Positions 57,191 to 64,000 of a DNA stretch of 64,000 bases are shown piece after piece. The translations under genes were made by a program, and so were the position numbers. The stretch spans positions 14,027,001-14,091,000 of the forward strand of contig NC_132972.1 of the NCBI RefSeq assembly GCF_047496725.1. Reading direction: 5' to 3'. The first letter of the stretch is position 1. Every line of letters starts with the position of its first letter. The stretch comes from Anoplolepis gracilipes. Taxonomy: Eukaryota > Arthropoda > Insecta > Hymenoptera > Formicidae. The notes below the pieces were generated by a model. It was given only the letters and a program-made list of their open reading frames with translations. It did not search any database and had not been told where the DNA came from.

Positions 57191-57780
57191 GCGATTAAAT
57201 CGAACATATCGAACTGATTGGCGTCAAGCCGCGTGTAATGTCGCGAATCTTAGAACATCGCGAGATGAATAGAGTGGAACGCATCGAAGCCGGGACAATT
57301 TTTGTCGAGAAAATACGACGACCTTCTCGACCACGGAAATAATATAATCTCGCTATTTTACTTGAAGCCACTGTGCGCACCGTGGAAACGCGACGCGGTA
57401 GAACGAGGACTGTAGGACGAGCTCGTGGAAAAGTATGGAAGTAAGAGGGGTGGTTGCATCTGTAACTTACTACCCGGAGGGTGCACGCAGAGGACGAAGA
57501 ACGGTGGCGAATGGGACAGGATGGTCTGGCTTAAAGCGCCAAGACACACTGTCTAGCTGCGAAATTGTTTGGCGAAATACGCCGAGACTTTGTCACTTCT
57601 TTCGGGGTACATTTTCATCCGGCCCCGCGCGCCAACGTTGCGAGCTAACACATCCTTATTTTGCACGCGCATTCGAGCCGGAATAACTCCGTTGGAAAAA
57701 CAAAGGTTTCATTCACTTCTCGCGTGTGAAAATATTCCGCGGGATATGTCCTGAGGGTCGGTAAATAATTTTTATGCTCC
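57191..57780. promoter_or_regulatory. High-complexity CpG island
   Basis: Non-repetitive CpG-rich sequence. A minus-strand donor match (AACTTACTACC, about 57465) lacks a clear acceptor. Short frames on both strands have no domain. Candidate enhancer or promoter. Confidence 0.26.
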
Positions 57781-57907
57781 GTTCCTTTTCTCTTCGAGGA
57801 CTGTCTTATCAGCGAGATATTGAATTGAATTATTATGCTGTGTTAGCGATTCCGTGATCCGTGTAACGCTAATAAAGTTGCAAAGACGGAGAGATTTATA
57901 ATAAACA

Positions 57908-57946
<39 letters not shown>

Positions 57947-58080
57947 TTTAGTATGGATATAATGCGCATATATATGACTGAATATTTGCTTTAAAAAATA
58001 TTCAAGGACATTAAAAAGACATTAAAAATTATTCCAAAGCATAATCGCATTAGCAACAATCCGAAAGAAAGATTCGAAAG
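57781..58080. other. AT-rich spacer with a 31-bp poly-A
   Basis: Poly-A at 57913-57943, the longest homopolymer in the window. It is not preceded by sequence recognisable as a retroposed gene or SINE. Confidence 0.65.
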
Positions 58081-58400
58081 ATGCAATATGGAGCTCACAT
58101 TTTTCTTCGTTGGCGTTCGTTTACTCAACGCTCGTGTACACCCTCGTGTATATACATATGCGCGATATGGCGAAGGCGGGTGTTACGAGGACAGAATCCC
58201 GAGAGAGACGCCTCGAAAGATAGGCAGACCGGTGCCTGCGAAATATGTATGCCTCCAAGGATCCTACCTCGATCCTACCAGAGTCGAAGACGCGGCAGAA
58301 AGTCACTCTGCATATCGCGGTAGCTTCCTCTGGCTTCTTTCCCTTTACATTTCTTTTCCCGGACAGAAATAACAAGAAAGCTCACGTAGAAGCCTTTAGT
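58081..58400. promoter_or_regulatory. GC-richer island
   Basis: Mixed sequence with overlapping frames of 80-94 codons on both strands, none recognisable. No clear signals. Confidence 0.2.
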
Positions 58401-58930
58401 TGTGAAACTTTTCACGGTTAAAACGAAATATACGAAGACTACACTGCTAAGTTACATCTATCATACACTAAATTACAAATATATGAATTATTTCATATTT
58501 ATATTATGTTATACATTACATCTATTTAAATCACGTATAAAATTCGATTGTATGCAAAATAGATTTTCTGCTCTTTTTTTAATATAAGATTAATTTTTAT
58601 TGTACAAAAAGTACTCATTGCTCGCATTAATAATTGATATGTAGTAAATATTGGTTAAAAAGTCTCAAACACATTAGCTGGCAAAAAGTAAAAAATTTTG
58701 TGCAAATAAATATGCAATAATATGTAATATTCTCAAAAAAAAAAAAAAAAAAATTGCACAGAAAGTTCTCTTTATACAATAATGCTTCTCAAGTTATTGG
58801 AATCATAATAATTTAGCTAATAACTTAAACTTGTCATTTTCAAATGTTAGATACATTTCAAATCAATTGTTTAAATCACGATTAAGTTACACGAATGAAA
58901 AGTAATAAATTAATGTAATCTAGTGCAACG
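58401..58930. other. AT-rich stretch with poly-A
   Basis: Poly-A at 58735-58753. No gene seen. Confidence 0.55.
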
Positions 58931-59180
58931 CTATCGCATTCATGTACATAACGGATTCTCTATTTTGCCCATTACGACTCGACGAAGTCCCTCTGAAATA
59001 ACATCGCGCCGAGGAAAATCCTGACCTACCTTAAGAAGTTTCGCAAAGTACTCCGCAGTAACTTTCACTCTCGTTGAATGAACTTACCTGGATCTTAACG
59101 CTCGAAGTAACAAGGAACACTTTTCCTTCTCCTGTGCATGCGACGCCAAGAAAAATAAATATGCGGCAAAGAGAGGGAGA
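58931..59180. promoter_or_regulatory. Small island with a possible minus-strand exon
   Basis: Mixed-composition block with the exon candidate at 59088-59131. Otherwise no motif stands out. Confidence 0.25.
59088..59131 (-). other. Weak 44-bp internal exon candidate, minus strand
   Basis: On the minus strand the acceptor region TTTATTTTTCTTGGCGTCGC then ATGCACAG has a T-rich tract, and the donor is full consensus (CCAG then GTAAGT; ACTTAC at 59082-59087 on plus). The 44 bp are open in two frames; one reads EGKVFLVTSSVKIQ after a split first codon. The size equals the candidate leader exon at 20046-20089 but the sequence differs. No family recognised. Confidence 0.2.
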
Positions 59181-59740
59181 ATAACTTTCTTATATAAATT
59201 TAACGTAGCAACAAGAACCGCAGTTGCTGATCTCTATAGCATAATGTAAACTTTATGTAAAAAAATGAAAAAATTGTTTTCTCTTTATAAAATATTATTT
59301 TACATTTGTTATATATGACTATGATGCTCTCGCATGCCCCCCACCTCCCTCTCTCTACTCTCTCATCCCATGAATAAAAATAAATCTTTAAATTAATCTA
59401 ATCAGCATGTAACTTTTTTCTACGTAAAAAATTTCTTTTAACAGTGAAAAAAAAAATGAAATATAGGTTGCTAATTTTTCATTGAAAATAGTAATTTTAA
59501 TTTTAGCGCACAAAAACACGACCAAAAACATACCAAATTAAATCTCTTATTCCTTTTAGAGTTTAGTATTTAATGCTTATGCAGTTAATATCTTTCATTA
59601 ATTATTTCTTGTGTGGAATCATATAAATTATTAATAACCGAAATAATTAGCATGCAAATTAACGATAAATTGTTTACAATTTTCATAGAAGACTATTGGC
59701 TAAGATTCAACAACGCAAAATAGCTAATCTGTGTTCACCT
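59181..59740. other. AT-rich spacer, nothing seen
   Basis: AT-rich with one C/CT-rich patch at 59335-59370. No gene seen. Confidence 0.55.
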
Positions 59741-60290
59741 TAGACCCTTGAGACTCGAGTATCGTATCTATCGATTTTGTGTTTCCAGTAATTTTACGTT
59801 TCCAAGGAGAGACGAGGCCGGAGAATACGGGAGGCCGTATGTAGTCGTATGTATGTATATTTACGCATATATAAGCATACACAAGCACATATACGCCTAT
59901 ATACTCCGCATGTCCCCTGTACGAGCACGTGTCCTATTGGGGGTAAAAAGAGGGCGACGTTGCGACGCCATGACGGATGCGTATAACCGTAACGGGAAAA
60001 AAGATGGAGGACGTCTATATCGCCACTATTCAGTCGTCGATATATTCAAAAAAATTATATAGAAAAAAAAATATATATAAATACATATATATATATATAT
60101 ATTTTGTATATATTACAAAATTATAAAACATGTACGTACAATTTTTTAACACATTAAAAAATTATTTTCGTAGCTAATTATTTCGCTGTAAAACAATATA
60201 GTTACGTAAAGAAAGCAATTTTCTTTTAAGCAAAAAAGAATCGTATCCCGAGATTATTTAAGAATGATTATGGCAAGAATGGGGGAAAAT
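59741..60290. promoter_or_regulatory. Island followed by AT-rich DNA
   Basis: Mixed CpG-containing sequence to 60010, then AT-rich with a TA run at about 60088-60101. The 104-codon plus frame 59748-60062 has no domain and continues into AT-rich DNA. Confidence 0.2.
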
Positions 60291-60820
60291 GACAATGTTG
60301 AACCGGCGAAGGATGCTTAGGAGCGTAGATTGGAACACATAAATGATGATGCCTGATATTAGGCAGACACAGGACATGCTATCCTACAAAAGTCGCAGAG
60401 CGACGAGAAAGGGGGCAAGGACGAGGCGAACCGGGTGGTGTGGTGGGAGAGGAGGGCGGTTAGTTGGCAAGGATATAAGATAAGGATATACGTGTGCATC
60501 GCATCCAGGATCCTTGATCCTTTATCCCAAGAGAGCGCCGTGCTGGAGATGGAGCTTTTCGAGTCCGCCTTTCAACCGAGACTATGTGTACTGGTCGTTT
60601 CAAGATCGGAAAGTAAGAAAGTACAGAAGAGTACCATACGTATTTAATAATATTATTTCGTCAAAATTCATCGACTCTATTGCATATAATATATCAATAC
60701 ATATATAAAAATAAAAATAAAGATTTTTGAATATTGATATATGTATATTTAACGCGTTTCTTGTATTAAATAAAGTTTATTCAAAAATTAAATTTAAAAA
60801 ACGCACGTTCTGTAAATATC
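60291..60820. promoter_or_regulatory. GC-richer island then AT-rich spacer
   Basis: Purine- and G-rich on the plus strand to about 60610. Overlapping frames of 64-70 codons have no domain. AT-rich after 60640. Confidence 0.2.
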
Positions 60821-61290
60821 TTTCGGAAGAGAAGATATGGAAAATTTCTGAAACGCCTTGTATACAGTCGGCAATGCAGACTCGCGCTCCAGCATGATGC
60901 GAGATAGACCGTAAAAGATTACTGCGACATACAGCGTGCTGCTTTCTCCTTCTTTCCCAGCACCATCCTACGGAGAGCCACACGGTGCCACCTATCCACC
61001 CTCTGCCACCCTCATCCTACGTTTTTCTCTCTCGACGCATCCCAATCTCCCATATCATATTATTCGCAGCGAATCCCGTTTTACATTTGCCTTCCCTAGC
61101 CGGAGCCTTCTTTTTGACATCAAACTGATTATTATGCGCGTATTGTGTTGGGACTCTATAGGTGTCGATGTCAGCGAAATGTTATAGTATATCGCGAGGA
61201 CTTTGACTGTGCTTTTTCGATCTCTTGTCTTGAATGTTACCGAGAATTTAACGATGTGTGAAAGGCCATAAATGTACGGCAAGAGCAACA
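60821..61290. promoter_or_regulatory. GC-richer island
   Basis: Mixed C-rich block (60940-61040) and CpG-containing right part. Frames on both strands without domains. No reliable sites. Confidence 0.2.
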
Positions 61291-61590
61291 GCAAACGAAG
61301 AACCAAAGTCCAAATATTAAAAAATGCAAATCCCAGCCAGAAATATGTAGCTTAAGAAATAATTAAGTCTATTTTAAGAAAACGATGTATATTTATATAT
61401 TCACAGTTTACATCAGTTTGTATCAGCATCTCATTGAAATTCATAACATGTCAAAATCCAGTTTACATCATTTTTAAAATAAATAGCCCAGTCAACGTAA
61501 ATAAGCCGATATAATTTCGAAATAATCCATTAAAAGAAATCTATTAAATATTGTATATCATATATCACAGCATATAAACACAATGGCTTA
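61291..61590. other. AT-rich spacer
   Basis: AT-rich linker; nothing seen. Confidence 0.5.
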
Positions 61591-62230
61591 AGGGAGCATG
61601 ATAAAAGAATGCGCAAAGTTTAAAAATATATATCTCTATAAACTTTTTCTTACAAAAGTTTCTCGTGAAGACTTTCATCATTATAGATGCTTTACTTCCA
61701 CATACGATGTTCCTGCAAAATGCAACCTTTCTAGCATGCAAGAAGCTGGGTACATCTTCGAGAACTCTTGTTCTCTTGAAACTTGAGGAGAATCAGCCAG
61801 AACTTCACATTTCTTTCTCCTTCTCTCTTTATCTCTCATCTTGTCGTTCGTTCTTTTCTCCGTTCTTTCCTCTTTCGTATTTCATAGATAAGAAGGAAAG
61901 AGGAACTAGGGCCTGCGATGCGAAGAGTCGCAATAGGATTTCGCGTATTTCGTCAGACGTCAGGACCATTACCGAGTACAGAAACAGAAGAGAAGAGAAA
62001 CCAAAGCGTATCAGACGCCGAAGTGGAAGCTGAAGGAAAGAAAATCAGACGAAGAAAGAAATCGGAAAAAGATGAAGAGAAGTAAAAAGAGAACTAGCGA
62101 CGCGAGATTGTTATTTTCAAAATTGATACGCGACAGCACGGAGGGTTAGACGGATGGTTTTGCGAGGGTGGCTTCGCGAGGGCTACGCGGGAGATGATTG
62201 TGTGACAGAAATGTATTGAGTCCCCGTCAT
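61591..62230. promoter_or_regulatory. Mixed island with CT-rich and purine-rich halves
   Basis: CT-rich at 61810-61880, then GAAGA-rich to 62100. The 122-codon plus frame 61665-62033 is serine-rich then arginine-rich, following base composition, with no domain. A GTAAGT-type donor near 62259 (after a TA run) has no credible exon. Confidence 0.2.
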
Positions 62231-62690
62231 TACAGCATGTGTCAAATATATATATATGTAAGTTCTTTCTGAAGAATATAGCTTTAGTTGCTGATTAATA
62301 ATAAAACTAGAAAGTATTCAAAATTACGTCAACAATCGAAAATTAATAATAATAATGGAAAATTCAATAATTTTCGTTCAAAATAAATAATTATTTTAAA
62401 TAAAAGGATGAAAAGAGGAATAATATAATAAAGATAAAAATAAAAACACATGCAAGATAATATTAATATCTATTTAAAAATTTTAATATATATTTTCTTT
62501 CCAACTCGCACATTAATATTATGTGTTTGGTTTTCCAAAGTATTAATATAATATTGTGAAGCAATGCAAATCAATACCATTCGTATTTTTAATTTTAATA
62601 CATTGGCTGACATTCATTTTTACTAAAGTAATGTATATTATTAATATCTAGAGTTATTACATACAAGAATGTGTATATTGTATGCGTACG
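62231..62690. other. AT-rich spacer, nothing seen
   Basis: AT-rich linker. Confidence 0.55.
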
Positions 62691-62900
62691 CTTTTGGCTC
62701 TACTTGTCATGGAAAGTTTGGCAACTAACGATTCCTTTCTCGAGAATAAGAGCAATCTCTTGCAAAGTCGACTGACCGAACAGTTCAACTGAACTTTCTT
62801 TTCAGCTCATCCAATGATATATATATTCATCAATATGGAACGAGAAAACTTAACGCTGAAAAGTTACAGAGCGACCGCCTGAACTATACGCCTAGTTCAA
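62691..62900. promoter_or_regulatory. Small island with a strong acceptor-like site
   Basis: GAACTTTCTTTTCAG, a consensus-quality plus-strand acceptor, ends at about 62805. The following sequence (CTCATCCAATG...) has no nearby good donor. TTCAACTGAA just upstream is palindromic. Unassigned. Confidence 0.25.
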
Positions 62901-63480
62901 AAGATGAAGAATTGGAACATAATATAACTCTTTTCTGATACCTCACATGTGTCGACACATTCGACATACTAGTTTTACTTGTCTGGATTAGTATGTTTTA
63001 TAATAGCTCGATTCGAGATAAATCTTAAAATTATTAAGAAACTGTTAAGAAAGATGATTGATATGACATTTTTACATATCAATAGTTAAGATGTAGACGT
63101 TATATAAATTTTTCACATCAAAAAATTCAATACAGCTTCCTGAAAAATTATCTTTAATTTCAAATTTAATAAAAGAGATTAGATTATCAAATTTTAACGT
63201 GAGATTACAAAGATAAATAAATAGTACATTTTTTCACTAAATGGTAGTACGGCATAGGTCTTTTTAATTTAAGAATCTCTTATTCATCGACATATAAAAA
63301 TACATACAAAAAAAAAAAAAAAAAAAAAAAAAAACATTTTAAAACGTAGTATATAAAAAAGTCGCAGTATATATGTTCGCAAAAAATAATTTTCTTTATA
63401 GAGTCGTAAAATATTAACTCTTTAGGAAATTATTACGGATACTAAGCATCAAAGTACGATAAAACAATATTCACTAAAGC
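62901..63480. other. AT-rich stretch with a 27-bp poly-A
   Basis: Poly-A at 63308-63334. No gene seen. Confidence 0.6.
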
Positions 63481-64000
63481 TTAAAGTACATCATACTCGG
63501 TCTGTCTGCGATCCGAAAGTACACCGAGCTTTTAATTGTCATGAATAATGAATTCTGACGTACGGCTTTCGATGACGATATCTAGATAAGAAGAAAGAGA
63601 CAGAGATGTAGTGAGAAAGAAAGAGAGAGAGAAAGAGAGAGAGCGAGAGAAAGACGTAGAGGGGCTGGTCGTTTTAGTTGAGGGTAAAAGCGAGGTGGGG
63701 GAGGTGTGGGGGCGAGAAGCGCAACAGGTTCCACTTAATTATTGAACACTATAACCGGCTGGCTCAGCCGTCACCGCCGTTTTTACGCCCGAGCCGTAAT
63801 CAACCACCTGCCCGCTATTACGAGTAGGTTGAAGTCGATCGTTTCAGTAGAAGCGCCGCGATTTTTTTTTTTTTTCGCGTCTCGATAAATGGGGTTTTTC
63901 ACTATTCATCGTACATTTCAATTTTAAAGTATCATGAGCGCTATTCGAATTATTTGTCGCATTCTCGTCTGAAACAATGAGTCTTTGTCTAACACGCGAG
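63481..64000. promoter_or_regulatory. Island with GA tract and CpG-rich block
   Basis: A GA-rich tract at about 63595-63660 is followed by high-complexity CpG sequence (63740-63870) with CGTAATC, the E-box CACCTG at 63805-63810 and CTATTACG. GAGA-type DNA beside a motif-dense block suggests an enhancer or promoter; the island runs off toward the window edge. Confidence 0.3.

Noticed and set aside
57913..57943. 31-bp poly-A as a retroposed gene or SINE tail
   Set aside because: Upstream sequence shows no SINE promoter boxes, no gene similarity and no flanking target-site duplication that I can see.

Overview
The window reads as non-coding nuclear DNA from an insect, most like an ant or related hymenopteran (inference). 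It is a mosaic of very AT-rich stretches full of A/T homopolymers and TA, CA and GA microsatellites, interrupted every 0.5-1.5 kb by GC- and CpG-richer islands of 150-800 bp. No protein domain, rRNA, tRNA, transposase, CRISPR array or bacterial-type operon could be recognised. The longest open frames (under 190 codons) lie in low-complexity or island sequence and overlap frames on the other strand. I treat them as chance, apart from a few flagged pieces.

The best-supported and most unusual object lies at 16.8-20.1 kb. Two promoter-plus-first-exon units face away from each other and are homologous in inverted orientation. The minus-strand unit has a TATA-like box at 16972-16978, an initiator near 16940 and an exon 16813-16940 ending at a consensus GTAAGT donor. 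The plus-strand unit has TATAAAG at 19389-19395, an initiator near 19416 and an exon 19416-19544 ending at GTAAGC, followed by a 44-bp second exon at 20046-20089. The first exons align, have nearly the same length, and carry a tiny upstream ORF at the same place. Between them lie two direct copies of a ~450-bp unit sharing a 119-bp block with no difference, centred on a GTGACGTCAC (CRE) palindrome, plus a degenerate inverted third copy. The simplest reading is a head-to-head pair of genes, or of alternative transcripts, made by an inverted duplication, with the coding exons outside this window or across long introns.

Elsewhere the islands look like a regulatory landscape: dense homeodomain-type TAAT motifs, RFX X-boxes (8251-8265, 48663-48675), PAR-bZIP palindromes (9610-9619, 47426-47445), an E2F site (31091-31098), a PHO/YY1-like site (26712-26723), and candidate first-exon ends with good donors (25821, 40552). 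Repeats include a 660-bp element with 65-bp inverted ends (15835-16494), two AT hairpins with the same GTTTTAAAAC centre, and many microsatellites and long poly-A tracts. One 80-codon ORF (44289-44531) resembles a small secreted cysteine-containing peptide. All exon, promoter and site calls rest on reading the sequence by eye; no alignment or expression data were available.
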